Positions 32,886-41,196 of a stretch of DNA of 64,000 bases are shown here, piece after piece. The position numbers and the translations under genes were made by a program. Each line of letters begins with the position of its first letter. Positions within the stretch are counted from its first letter, which is position 1. Below the pieces are notes generated by a model. The model was not told where the DNA came from. It ran no database searches and saw only the letters and a program-made list of their open reading frames with translations. Location: NCBI RefSeq assembly GCF_016463645.1, contig NZ_JAEMQX010000007.1, positions 19,553 through 83,552 on the forward strand. Direction: 5' to 3'. This stretch comes from Sphingopyxis sp. GTDB taxonomy: Bacteria; Pseudomonadota; Alphaproteobacteria; Sphingomonadales; Sphingomonadaceae.

Positions 32886-33189
32886 TGCCTCCCTCCCGCA
32901 TGTTCGCGCGCGACCAGGCCTCGATATCGTCGATATGGTAGCGCCAGACGGTGCCATGCTTTCGGCACGGCGGGCCGCGCCGCTCCCGGCGCATCTTCTT
33001 GAGCGTGTCCCCCGCGAGACCGAGATGGAACGCGGCCTGCTTGGTTGTCAGAAACGGGCAATGCTCGCGTGCCCGCCGAGCGCGCTCCGCGGCCGACGAC
33101 GCCGTGGCTCCACCGTCCACAGCGGATGAATCCGCCTCGATCCGTGTTCGCGCGCCGCCGCCTGCTTCGGGGTTTGGATCGTGTGTCAT
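32878..33189 (-). CDS. Helix-turn-helix DNA-binding protein upstream of traF
   Basis: A 103-aa protein. The N-terminal ~45 residues are low-complexity and charged. The C-terminal FLTTKQAAFHLGLAGDTLKKMRRERRGPPCRKHGTVWRYHIDDIEAW is an AlpA/MerR-type winged helix. It overlaps traF by eight bases. Such genes commonly precede traF in sphingomonad elements; regulator of the traF operon or a second directionality factor are both possible. Confidence 0.8.
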   Translation of the reverse strand: MTHDPNPEAGGGARTRIEADSSAVDGGATASSAAERARRAREHCPFLTTKQAAFHLGLAGDTLKKMRRERRGPPCRKHGTVWRYHIDDIEAWSRANMREGGNG

Positions 33190-33219
33190 GAGTGCAGCGC
33201 CCGGTCCGACGAACCCGCG

Positions 33220-34095
33220 TTACCCGCCGATCAGGCCCGCACGCGCGGCTTCCTGTTCGGCGACATAGGCATCCAGCATGTCGGCCTGGCCGGGGAGCAG
33301 CGCGTCGATCGCAGGGAGGCCGTCGATATCGTCCCGGTGAAGCAGCACGGACGGGCACTGGCCTTCGACATTGCCGAGATTGGGGCGATGCTGGGCATAG
33401 CCGATGAGCGCGGCCAGATCGGGATCGAACGCTCGAGCGATGGCGGGCGGATAGACGAGATACTGATTCTCGAACGTCCGCAGCCATCCGAGGCAATAGG
33501 AGGTGATGACCGCGCGGCGCACATGATCGGACTGGTTAGCGCCGGCACCATGCAGGATCGATCCGAGGAACAGCAGCGCGGAGCCGGGTGGCATTTCGGC
33601 GGCGACCGGACGTGCATCGCCCGGTTGCGATGCCGCATCGTGATGGCTGCCCGGCCAGACCAGCGTCGCGCCACTCTCCAGCGTGAACGGATCGATCGGC
33701 CAGATGACGTTGATCTGATAGTGCATCCCGGTCTTGACGCCGCCCCAGAGATCCTGGTCGCGGTGCGGCACCTGCGCGAGCGCGCCGGGATGGATTTCGA
33801 TCGCCTGGGTGAGGTTGAGAACGATACGATCGCACCATTCCCCGAGCACCGTTTCGGCGATACCGCGGATGATCGGGTGCAGCACAAGGCCGGCGATATG
33901 CCGTGAACGCCGCAACAACGCGCCAAAGCGCTTGGTGCGGGCTCCGTAGAATCCGCCTTCGCAAAAGGGCGTGGCGACGAAGCGCGGTGCGAGTTCGGCT
34001 TCGAGCGCGGTGATTAGCTCGGTCGGCACGGCGTTATCGACAATGACATAACCGTCGGCGAGCAGCATCGCGGCGAGGCGGGCGGGGTCGTGCAT
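33220..34095 (-). CDS. Phytanoyl-CoA-dioxygenase-family protein (PhyH) linked to luxI
   Basis: A 291-aa protein. I choose the ATG at 34095 because AAGG lies eight bases upstream; the ATG at 34101 is too close to it. Fe(II)/2-oxoglutarate dioxygenase ligands are seen: the HxD motif in VPHRDQDLWGG and the distal His plus Arg in ILHGAGANQSDHVRRAVITSY. The gene follows luxI by 11 bases on the same strand. A phyH-type gene next to luxI is a recurring arrangement in Sphingomonadaceae (recalled, not checked). It may modify the signal or a metabolite under quorum control; the substrate is unknown. Confidence 0.85.
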   Translation of the reverse strand: MHDPARLAAMLLADGYVIVDNAVPTELITALEAELAPRFVATPFCEGGFYGARTKRFGALLRRSRHIAGLVLHPIIRGIAETVLGEWCDRIVLNLTQAIEIHPGALAQVPHRDQDLWGGVKTGMHYQINVIWPIDPFTLESGATLVWPGSHHDAASQPGDARPVAAEMPPGSALLFLGSILHGAGANQSDHVRRAVITSYCLGWLRTFENQYLVYPPAIARAFDPDLAALIGYAQHRPNLGNVEGQCPSVLLHRDDIDGLPAIDALLPGQADMLDAYVAEQEAARAGLIGG

Positions 34096-34106
34096 CGCCA
34101 TTCCCT

Positions 34107-34721
34107 TCACGCGGCTCTTGCCGCCGCATCGGGAGTGATCGCACCCGGTACATAGATGCCGTTCGACGCCAGCAGCGCAGGCGTACCGGCGCAGATCTCG
34201 ATGCGGAACGCTCCAAGGAACGCGCCATCGATGCGGCGCGCGGGGCCGAGCGGCGCTGCGCGCCAGCCCATCGCCAAAACCTCCTCGCGAAAAGCAGCGG
34301 TCACGACGCCGGTTAGCATGGTGATTCCGCTGCCGAGCGCATGATCGACCATCGCCGAGATGAGCCGGTTGCGGACACGCAGGCGTCCGGGGGCGCCCAA
34401 TCGTTGCGGCAGGCAAAGTCGCGTAATCTCGCGAACCTGCTCCCCCCGGGGCGCATCGCACTCGCAGAGCGACGCGAAACGATCGGCGAGAAGATGTGCG
34501 CCCTCTGTCGATAGCAGCCGCATCGACCCCTGGTGAATGCAGCCATCGTCGGTGGCGATCAGATAGACCGCCTTGTCGCCGTCATAGCTGTCGATTTCAT
34601 AGCGGCCGCCGACGACCGGAACATCCCAGCCCAGCAGATCGACGAACAGGGTCTTGCGGTCCTCGAACATCGAGGCGGCGCGCGCATCGGTAAGCGAGCA
34701 CCCTTTGACAATATGGATCAT
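34107..34721 (-). CDS. LuxI-family acyl-homoserine-lactone synthase
   Basis: A 204-aa autoinducer synthase. Conserved LuxI residues are visible: Arg22, Phe26 and Trp32 in FEDRKTLFVDLLGWDVPV, Asp44 and Asp47 in YEIDSYDGD, Arg68 in GSMRLLST, then Phe82, Glu98 and Arg101 in EITRLC. Length and motifs are normal, so it should make an acyl-HSL from SAM and acyl-ACP. It lies 92 bases downstream of luxR and upstream of phyH, all on the minus strand. A GTTCAAATTGAAC palindrome sits just before its ribosome site. Confidence 0.93.
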   Translation of the reverse strand: MIHIVKGCSLTDARAASMFEDRKTLFVDLLGWDVPVVGGRYEIDSYDGDKAVYLIATDDGCIHQGSMRLLSTEGAHLLADRFASLCECDAPRGEQVREITRLCLPQRLGAPGRLRVRNRLISAMVDHALGSGITMLTGVVTAAFREEVLAMGWRAAPLGPARRIDGAFLGAFRIEICAGTPALLASNGIYVPGAITPDAAARAA

Positions 34722-34734
34722 GGCAGTAGCTCCC

Positions 34735-34747
34735 GTTCAAATTGAAC
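34735..34747. promoter_or_regulatory. Palindrome GTTCAAATTGAAC in front of luxI
   Basis: A perfect 6-bp inverted repeat around one base, 14-26 bases before the luxI start. It is too close to the start for a classical activator lux box, so a repressor-type operator is more likely. A second dyad, TCAATATTGA, lies at 34787-34796. Confidence 0.45.
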
Positions 34748-34813
34748 AGTCGCGAAGGGAGCAGAGATGAAGGGCTCAAACAGTCGTCAATATTGAGGAT
34801 GCGGCGATCCCGC

Positions 34814-35560
34814 TCAGAACCGCGGGACGATCTCCTCGATGCAGACGATTCCGCAGGCGAGCGCGATCGCCGGGAGCTGCGCGCGGGAATAGATTCCGAA
34901 ATGTTCGCGCAGGTCACGCATGTAGGTGCGCACTGTCGTCGGGGCGATGTTCATCATGATCCCGATCTCGACGTCGCTCTTGCCCATCGCCGCCAAGCGA
35001 AAGCATTCGAGCCGCTTTGGGCTGAGATGGGGTAATTTCAGCGGGCGCGCCGGAAAGCCGTGCAAGCGCCGCGCCTCGGTAAACGCCTCGCTCGCCATCA
35101 GCGTCGCGATCCGGCAGATATGCGATGGCGGCAATTGCCCGTCGCGCGTTGCGAACGTACAGCATCCGGGCGGCTCGCCGGCGACGCCAATCGGAACGGT
35201 GAGGCCGTTGCGCAGGCCATGACGCGCGGCTTCGCGCACGATGCGCGCCTGTCGCCGCGTGAAGCCGCCCAGCAGTCGCTCCATTTCGTGCCAGCAGAAC
35301 GCCCGGCTTGTCGAGCGCGCCGCGAGCAAGGCGGGATCGTCGCGGTAATAGCCTTCGGCGACGAAAACGTCGCCCCAGCTCTGGAAATTGTCCATGCGGA
35401 AATATCGCCCACCGGGCTGAAAGAAGGCCATGCTCTGGACGATCGCGAGCCATGGGAGGCCGAGCTGGCGTGCGGCGGCCTCGCTGCAACTGAACAGCTC
35501 GCGATCACTGTTCGCGCGCCTGGCCTGCTTAATATAGGCATCGAGGTCGCGAAACGGCAC
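34814..35560 (-). CDS. LuxR-family quorum-sensing regulator
   Basis: A 248-aa regulator starting at a GTG (35560) with AGGAG eight bases before it. The N-terminal autoinducer-binding domain contains WLAIVQSM...YFRMDNFQSWGDVFVAEGYYRDDPALLAAR. The C-terminal LuxR HTH is LSPKRLECFRLAAMGKSDVEIGIMMNIAPTTVRTYMRDLREHFGIYSRAQL (~178-230). It is tandem with luxI rather than convergent. It probably binds the acyl-HSL made by the neighbouring LuxI and controls luxI-phyH, and possibly transfer or cargo genes of the element. Confidence 0.93.
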   Translation of the reverse strand: MPFRDLDAYIKQARRANSDRELFSCSEAAARQLGLPWLAIVQSMAFFQPGGRYFRMDNFQSWGDVFVAEGYYRDDPALLAARSTSRAFCWHEMERLLGGFTRRQARIVREAARHGLRNGLTVPIGVAGEPPGCCTFATRDGQLPPSHICRIATLMASEAFTEARRLHGFPARPLKLPHLSPKRLECFRLAAMGKSDVEIGIMMNIAPTTVRTYMRDLREHFGIYSRAQLPAIALACGIVCIEEIVPRF

Positions 35561-35646
35561 CGAGGGGCACTCCTTTCGACGCGCGCGTTGCGGGCGCGTC
35601 TATCGGGCGCGTGGTTCCAGCCCACGCGCGTGCAGCCCCCGATGAT

Positions 35647-35973
35647 TTACTTGGTCTTGCTCGGCCGCCCCGTCGGCTTGTGCGGATGGCGCCGGAGCGT
35701 CACCGCCGGGCGCGCCAGTATCGCGCCGATTTCCAGTTCGTCGTCCGAAACGATCGAGATCGATATCCGGCCGGACAAGAGATAGACGGCATTAACGCCG
35801 AGTGCCTTCGCGAGCCGCTCCATTGCTTTCAGCGTCGGGCTCGACCGGCCATTTTCGATCGCACTCAGATAAGAGCTGCTCGTGCCCGCATCATGGGCGA
35901 GCGCTTCTTGCGTGATGCGCATCGCAAGCCGCAATTTCCTGAGATTCAAACTGAAGGACTTCGACGCATCCAT
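35647..35973 (-). CDS. XRE-family regulator upstream of luxR
   Basis: A 108-aa protein with an N-terminal Cro/C1 HTH (SFSLNLRKLRLAMRITQEALAHDAGTSSSYLSAIENGRSSPTLKAMERLAKALGVNAVYLL, ~6-66) and a short basic tail (RRHPHKPTGRPSKTK). It is followed by luxR 87 bases downstream on the same strand. Inverted repeats at 35976-35993 and 36004-36029 precede its start. It could be the repressor that keeps the quorum module or element functions off. Confidence 0.88.
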   Translation of the reverse strand: MDASKSFSLNLRKLRLAMRITQEALAHDAGTSSSYLSAIENGRSSPTLKAMERLAKALGVNAVYLLSGRISISIVSDDELEIGAILARPAVTLRRHPHKPTGRPSKTK

Positions 35974-35975
35974 AA

Positions 35976-36029
35976 GGGCGTAAGTTCACGCCCTGCGACC
36001 ATTACTCCACACTGGATACAGGTTGGAGT
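35976..36029. promoter_or_regulatory. Two inverted repeats upstream of the XRE gene
   Basis: GGGCGT-N6-ACGCCC (35976-35993) abuts the XRE start, and ACTCCA-N14-TGGAGT (36004-36029) lies just upstream in an AT-rich stretch that may be the promoter. Likely autoregulatory operators. Confidence 0.5.
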
Positions 36030-36460
36030 TATTATCTATATTATTACGTTTTTACAAATATTTAAATGAGATTCCCGAACAACGCGCACTCAACTCTGAT
36101 GCGGATTCTCAGGCGCGCCAAAAGACCGCATTCGGACGGTCGAATCGGTCGATGACCGAAGCCCTCACGCCAGGACATTGGCCGTGGACGCCGCAGTGGA
36201 AATCCCATCGGCGTCGTCACATCCGGGGCGAGCATTGATTTCAAGCGCCGAGCGAATCACGATGCGAACAACGTCCCGTGGACACGTCCGCAATCGCCGT
36301 TCCGGCGTGGCGTACAGGAATCATCGGATAGTTTGACGTGCCTGTGTGTCGTTGTCTCCTTTGATTTGAATGCAGCGCAGCGAAGCGGAGCGTCGCATTG
36401 GTTCATAGTTATGAAATCACCGTTCGTGTCGGGCCGCTGGCCGCCCACCATGCCAACCGA
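36030..36460. other. Intergenic junction between quorum module and catabolic cargo
   Basis: About 430 bases without a supportable gene. It starts AT-rich (ATTATCTATATTATTACG) and becomes mixed. Short ORFs here lack ribosome sites and family features. It probably marks a joint between separately acquired modules; no IS end or terminal repeat could be recognised. Confidence 0.45.
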
Positions 36461-37606
36461 CTACTCGCAACAGTCGGTTCTGGCGGTAATCCCGCAGCGG
36501 TCCGGTTTGCTCCAGCCCCGCCGAATTGTACTCGGATCTTCATGATGCAGCGGGATCGGTCCGGGGATCGGTAGTGACGAGCCCGAAAAACGTGGCGCCG
36601 GCATTGCCTGGAGGATATTGTCGATCTCCCGATAGACGCCTCGCGCTGCCATATGAGGATGGCGCGCCGCTTCGTCCGGATCAAGCACGGGGGCAAAGCA
36701 GGCATCGCTGCCTTCCAGCAGTGTGCGCCATTCTTCCCGTGTCCGCATGGCGAATATCTCGCTAAAACGCTGCTTGAGCTCGGGCCAGGCATCACGATCA
36801 TAGCCGTCGTCAAAACTGCTATCGCCGGCCAACCCCAGCTTTTTGCAAAGCAGCGCATAGAACTTGGGCTCGAGTGATCCGACTGAGATGAAATTCCCGT
36901 CGGCGCACCGATAGGTCGAGTACCAGTGAGGGCCGTCAAGGATGCTGCAGCCGCGTATGCTGGCAACCTGGCCGGCGGCCTTCAGGCTCAGGAGCAAGTT
37001 CATCATGTGAGCGCTCCCATCGACGATCGCGGCGTCAACCACTTGCCCATTCCCGGTATCCCGCGCGTGCATTGCCGCTGCGAGGACGCCGATGGCCAAA
37101 TAGAGCGCTCCACCCCCAATATCGCCTACCAGGCTTGGCGGCGCCATTGGCGGTTCACCGGGATGCCCAGCATACCAAAGGGCTCCTGACAGCGCGATAT
37201 AGTTGATGTCATGGCCGGCCGCTTGGGCGAGAGGTCCCTGCTGCCCCCAACCCGTCATGCGACCGAATACAAGGCGGGGGTTACGCGCTAGGCAAACCTC
37301 GGGACCAAGGCCGAGCCTCTCCATCACCCCAGGCCGCATGCCTTCGATCAGTACATCGCCCCTTTGGACGAGATCCAGGACATGCGCGACGCCTTCGGGG
37401 GACTTCAGATCCAAGGCAATTACACGTTTCCCGCGGTTCACAATGGCGCCGCTGCCAAGATCGATATTTTCGGAGTTAGGGCTTACGCGTTCAATGACGA
37501 CGACATCGGCGCCAAGGTCGGCCAACAGCATTCCGCAAAACGGCGCCGGGCCGATGCCCGCAATTTCGAGTATTTTGAGGCCTGCAAGCGGACCAGTTTT
37601 CGTCAT
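36461..37606 (-). CDS. Alpha-methylacyl-CoA racemase / CaiB-type CoA-transferase family protein
   Basis: A 381-aa class III CoA-transferase-family protein most like alpha-methylacyl-CoA racemase. It shows ADLGADVVVIERV, RGKRVIALDLKSPEG, LVFGRMTGWGQQGPLAQAAGHDINYIALSGAL (active-site His in GHDINY), SLVGDIGGGALYL (partner Asp) and HWYSTYRCADGNFISVGSLEPKFY. Racemases interconvert 2R and 2S methyl-branched acyl-CoAs so that S-specific dehydrogenases can act. It is divergent from the lysR gene with a copy of the 42-bp motif between them, so it is a probable direct target of that regulator. Confidence 0.85.
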   Translation of the reverse strand: MTKTGPLAGLKILEIAGIGPAPFCGMLLADLGADVVVIERVSPNSENIDLGSGAIVNRGKRVIALDLKSPEGVAHVLDLVQRGDVLIEGMRPGVMERLGLGPEVCLARNPRLVFGRMTGWGQQGPLAQAAGHDINYIALSGALWYAGHPGEPPMAPPSLVGDIGGGALYLAIGVLAAAMHARDTGNGQVVDAAIVDGSAHMMNLLLSLKAAGQVASIRGCSILDGPHWYSTYRCADGNFISVGSLEPKFYALLCKKLGLAGDSSFDDGYDRDAWPELKQRFSEIFAMRTREEWRTLLEGSDACFAPVLDPDEAARHPHMAARGVYREIDNILQAMPAPRFSGSSLPIPGPIPLHHEDPSTIRRGWSKPDRCGITARTDCCE

Positions 37607-37733
37607 TCAGGCATACCTGCGTCTGAGACCTTGGCGCTTTGATCCAGGCCGTTTCGCCGCTCCAGATTTCGAGACGGGTTGCAGTCGTGCTGGGCGGCAG
37701 TGTCGAAAGTAAGATTGGCAAAATGACCTTGAT

Positions 37734-37775
37734 TCGCCTAATTCATTCTCTGGAGCAATTATTCCTGTGGGGCAT
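37734..37775. promoter_or_regulatory. 42-bp regulon motif, copy 1 (lysR / racemase intergenic)
   Basis: Aligns without gaps to 41079-41120, 47196-47237 and 53240-53281. Read toward the racemase gene it contains GAATA-N14-TGAATT followed by xGxCGA. It lies 127 bases before the racemase start and just before the lysR start, the classical place for a LysR-type operator. Confidence 0.75.
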
Positions 37776-37779
37776 GTCC

Positions 37780-38688
37780 ATGCTCGATTCTCGCCTCAAG
37801 CATGCCGTCGCGGTTGGTCAGCTTCGTTCCTTCTCCAGGGCAGCGGATGCGGTTGGTGTCACGCAGTCGGCGGTGACCAAGAGTGTCGCTGAACTCGAAC
37901 GGCATCTTGGCTATTCCCTTTTCCATCGGACCTCACGGGGCGCGATGCCGACAGAGGAGGGACGCGAATTTATTGATCGCGCAGCGCGCTTGCTTGCCGA
38001 CGCAGCTGAACTACTCGGAGATACAGCCCGCCGCGCCGACGCCTATGCGGGCCCGCTTCGAATCGGACTGTTCCCAGGGTCAATCGACTGGTTGCTCACC
38101 CAACCTCTGGTTTCTTTGCTGCGGCGCCATCCGGCAGTGCGCGTCGAAGTCGTTTCGGGCAACAGCGAAAGGGGCGTGCGACTCCTGTCGCGCGGCGATA
38201 TCGATGTCGCCTTTGGACTTGAAGCGGCCTTTGCACGCTGGCCGGAATTCAAGTGCGAGCGGGTCGCCTCGATCGAAATACTGCCTTTTGTGCGGAACAA
38301 TCATCCCATTCTGGGGATAAACCCGACCAGCAAGGAGCCGCTGGTCCAGTTCGAATTCGTAGTGCCCTCATCTTCCGAACCCTACACATCGATCATTCAG
38401 CAGATGTACGAAAAAAGCGGTAAGCGTCCCGCTGACTGGATCCACATGACAGACTATTTTCAATTGGTTCGACGGATCGTTGCCACATCCGATGCTATCG
38501 GGATGGTTGCAAAACAGTTCACCGAGAACTCATGGTTTCGCGCCAATTTCGTGGCCTTGGAGGGAATCGGTTTATTCGATCCATTGACGCTTTGTTATGC
38601 TGTGCGTAGCCGCTGGCAGGTAAAACCGGCTGGCCGTGCGCTCGTCAGCCTTGTTCGTCAGGCATGGCGCACCGCATCATCGGATTAA
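37780..38688 (+). CDS. LysR-family transcriptional regulator of the catabolic cargo
   Basis: A 302-aa regulator. The ATG at 37780 (MLDSRLKHAVAVGQLRSFSRAADAVGVTQSAVTKSVAELERHLGYSLFHRTSRGAMPTEEGREF) has GGGG about eight bases upstream; earlier in-frame starts would place coding sequence across the operator. The N-terminal winged HTH is typical and the substrate-binding domain runs from ~90. It is the only plus-strand gene in the cargo and the only regulator within it. It probably senses a pathway CoA ester or acid and acts at the 42-bp motifs. Confidence 0.9.
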   Translation: MLDSRLKHAVAVGQLRSFSRAADAVGVTQSAVTKSVAELERHLGYSLFHRTSRGAMPTEEGREFIDRAARLLADAAELLGDTARRADAYAGPLRIGLFPGSIDWLLTQPLVSLLRRHPAVRVEVVSGNSERGVRLLSRGDIDVAFGLEAAFARWPEFKCERVASIEILPFVRNNHPILGINPTSKEPLVQFEFVVPSSSEPYTSIIQQMYEKSGKRPADWIHMTDYFQLVRRIVATSDAIGMVAKQFTENSWFRANFVALEGIGLFDPLTLCYAVRSRWQVKPAGRALVSLVRQAWRTASSD

Positions 38689-38740
38689 CGGCAAGGGGGC
38701 GGGGTGCGATCGGAAATCCGCTGCATCCGTCGCGATCAGC

Positions 38741-38792
38741 TAGAGCATTTCGCGCAGAAGTGGGAACCGGCTTTCCGGCAGGAAATGCTCTA
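38741..38792. repeat. Palindromic intergenic element (TAGAGCATTTC ... GAAATGCTCTA)
   Basis: Perfect 11-bp inverted arms at 38741-38751 and 38782-38792 enclose GCGCAGAAGTGGGAACCGG-type sequence. This looks like the RIME/REP-like palindromes scattered in alphaproteobacterial genomes. It sits between the convergent lysR and TonB-receptor genes and may act as a bidirectional terminator. Confidence 0.65.
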
Positions 38793-38852
38793 GCAAATTG
38801 ATCTTGGGCATTTTCCGAGTTGGCGGGTGATTCCACTCGCCTCGAAAATGGC

Positions 38853-41014
38853 CTAGAAGCTAATCGCCACTTCTCCGCCGATGACGCGCCCCCTGTTTAG
38901 CGGTGAAAGGCTTGCACCCGTGCCCCCGAAGGCCGCCGGCAAAGGTGTATCGCCGCCAATCGTCACCTCATTCAGGAGGTTTCGGCCATAGATGGAGAAG
39001 CGCCAGTGCTTGTTGTCGGTCGCCAATGTGAGGCTCGCATCGAGCATATCGGCGCCCTGAAGGAAGCCGACGTTGTTGTCGGTGAATGCCGCCTTGTCGC
39101 GATGCGTGAAGCTGACACGCGCCGTTGCTGTCCCCAATTCGCCAAGCTGCTGATCATAAGTCAGCCCCACGCCATAGGTCCATGGCGACAGCCTTGGCAA
39201 TTTGAGCGCACGATCCACATCGTTGATGACGCCATCACCGCTGAGGTCGAACTGGACGTTGCGATACTGGCCATTCACGTAGCCGAGCTGACCCGAAATC
39301 ACGAGGTTGGACAAAAGAAAAAACTGCCCCTCGGCCTCGACGCCTTTGATTGTGGCGTCGGCGGTGTTCCGTATGACCTGGCTGACGCCAAGCGGTCCGG
39401 GCAGGTTGATCTCGCGCTGCAGGTCCTTCATGCGATTGTAGAAGGCCGCCAGGTTGATCCGGTGGCGCCCGAATTGCTTCTTGGCGCCGAGTTCGAAACT
39501 GTCCTGGGTCTCTTGATTGAATGGCCCCGGCGGCACAGCGGGATCGGTGTTGCGCAAATTATATCCGCCGCTGCGGAACCCGCGCGTGTAAAGGCCATAA
39601 ATCTGCGTGTCGTCATCCGGCTTCCACTGAAGGCCGATTTTCGGCGTAAACCCTCGCCATTTTGCCGCGTCGGCGAAATTGGTTGCACAGATCAGCGTGT
39701 CTAGATTGCAACCATTTGCGCGTAAGGCCGAGACCCGAACGGCTTTGCGTTCCCAACTATACCGCGCGCCGAGATTCAAGGTCAGCGTATCGGTGAAATG
39801 CCAGTCGGTCGAAGCAAAAATGCCCCATGTTGTCTGGTCTTGCGTACCCCCACCGGAAACGATCCGAGCACCGCCCAAAAGATTCCGCAGCTCGGCGTAA
39901 CGAAGATCCTGGGAAAAATAGTATAGACCGGTTGTCAATTCGACGTCACCGAACCTTCCGGCATAACGAAGTTCGTCGCTGAGTTGATCCTGGTCGATTT
40001 CGAAAAAGGCATGAAAGAAGGACTGTGGTGTTCCATCGATATCAGCGCCCGCGGAGGATCGGAATTTCCGATAGCCAGCGATGTTGGTGAAGACGCCTTC
40101 GCCCAGACCGACATCGATGTTGGTTTCCACGATCGCCTGGTCCCATTTGGCATCATAGAAACCTGGGAAATTGATCGAAAACCTGAAGCTGTCGCGGGAA
40201 ACAGCGCGTGACTCTGGACAGGGGCTCCATCGCTTTCGACATCGCCATGCTCATAGCGGAGATCCATTCGGAAGCGGTCGCCACCCTTGAGCGAAAGTGC
40301 CGGGCGAATGATAAGGTCATGTGATTTACCGAAGCTGCGATTGTCGAAGCGGTTGCGAAACCAGCCATTGTCGTCGCTGTAGTAGACGGCCAATTTGGCA
40401 GCCAAAACGTCATCGACGATAGGTCCGGTAACCGTGCCGCTTACGGTCTTTTTCAGTCCCGTTTCAATGGATAGCTTGGCTTTGGCTCCAAAATCGAAGC
40501 TGGGCCGCGTGGTCCGCACAACCACGGCACCGCCGGTAACGTTGCGACCGAAAAGCAAGCCTTGCGGTCCACGCAGAACTTCGATCCCCTCAAGGTCGAA
40601 GTTGTCCAGCACGACACCAGCGTTGATGCCGAGGTAAATACCGTCAGTGAAAACGCCTACGGTGGGGTCGATCGATGGGATCGTGCTGTTGATGCCGAGG
40701 CCCCGGATAGTGAAATTGGCATAGCCCGGTGCCGTACCCACATCCTCGAGCTGGACGTTGGGAACGTCGTAGCTCAGACTTTGAAGATTCTGGACGAACT
40801 TGGCATCCAGCTGCGCTTCACCAAAAGCCGTGACCGCCATCGGTACTTTCTGCACGCTTTCGCCATAGCCCTTTTTGGTGGCGGTAACGACAATGTCCTC
40901 AGCCAGCGCTTCCGTGGCGCTCCCGGTTTGGTCGTTCGCCTGGGGCGTTGCTTCCTGGGCAAATGCTGTTCCCGAGCACAACAACGCGGCAGAAGCCAAT
41001 AGACATCCTCTCAT
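38853..41014 (-). pseudogene. TonB-dependent receptor, disrupted by a frameshift
   Basis: One receptor gene in two frames. The N-terminal frame starts at the ATG at 41014 (MRGCLLASAALLCSGTAFAQ signal peptide), then plug-domain motifs DIVVTATKKGYGESVQKVPMAVTAF, NFTIRGLGINS and GIEVLRGPQGLLFGRNVTGGAVVV. The C-terminal frame covers the barrel (DELRYAGRFGDVELTTGLYYF...YGLYTRGFRSGGYNLRN) to the terminal GGEVAISF. The reading frame changes between ~40190 and 40253: DGAPVQSHALF continues in sense as RFSINFPGFYDAKWDQ in another frame. A one-base error or mutation is the simplest cause. If real, only the second receptor (50572-53181) remains to import the substrate. Confidence 0.8.
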
Positions 41015-41078
41015 GGCTGATCCTCTCTTCCCAGGAGATATTGTGTAGTTCATGCCGTTTGGCGGCATTTGAGGGCCG

Positions 41079-41120
41079 TCGTCCAATTCAATTCGCTGCA
41101 GAACTATTCCTGCTGCTCAT
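41079..41120 (-). promoter_or_regulatory. 42-bp regulon motif, copy 2 (before first TonB receptor)
   Basis: Gapless match to the other three copies, 64 bases upstream of the receptor start, between it and the SDR gene. It includes GAATA-N14-TGAATT in the direction of transcription. Confidence 0.75.
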
Positions 41121-41196
41121 CGATATCTGGCGGCAGCACGACGCCATCGGCAGCCCGACGGCCGCTCAAAAATATCATGGTAATTCATCGGGTTGA

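Noticed and set aside
36062-36451. Short ORFs in the 36.0-36.46 kb gap as a possible IS remnant
   Set aside because: No transposase motif, terminal inverted repeat or target duplication could be seen.
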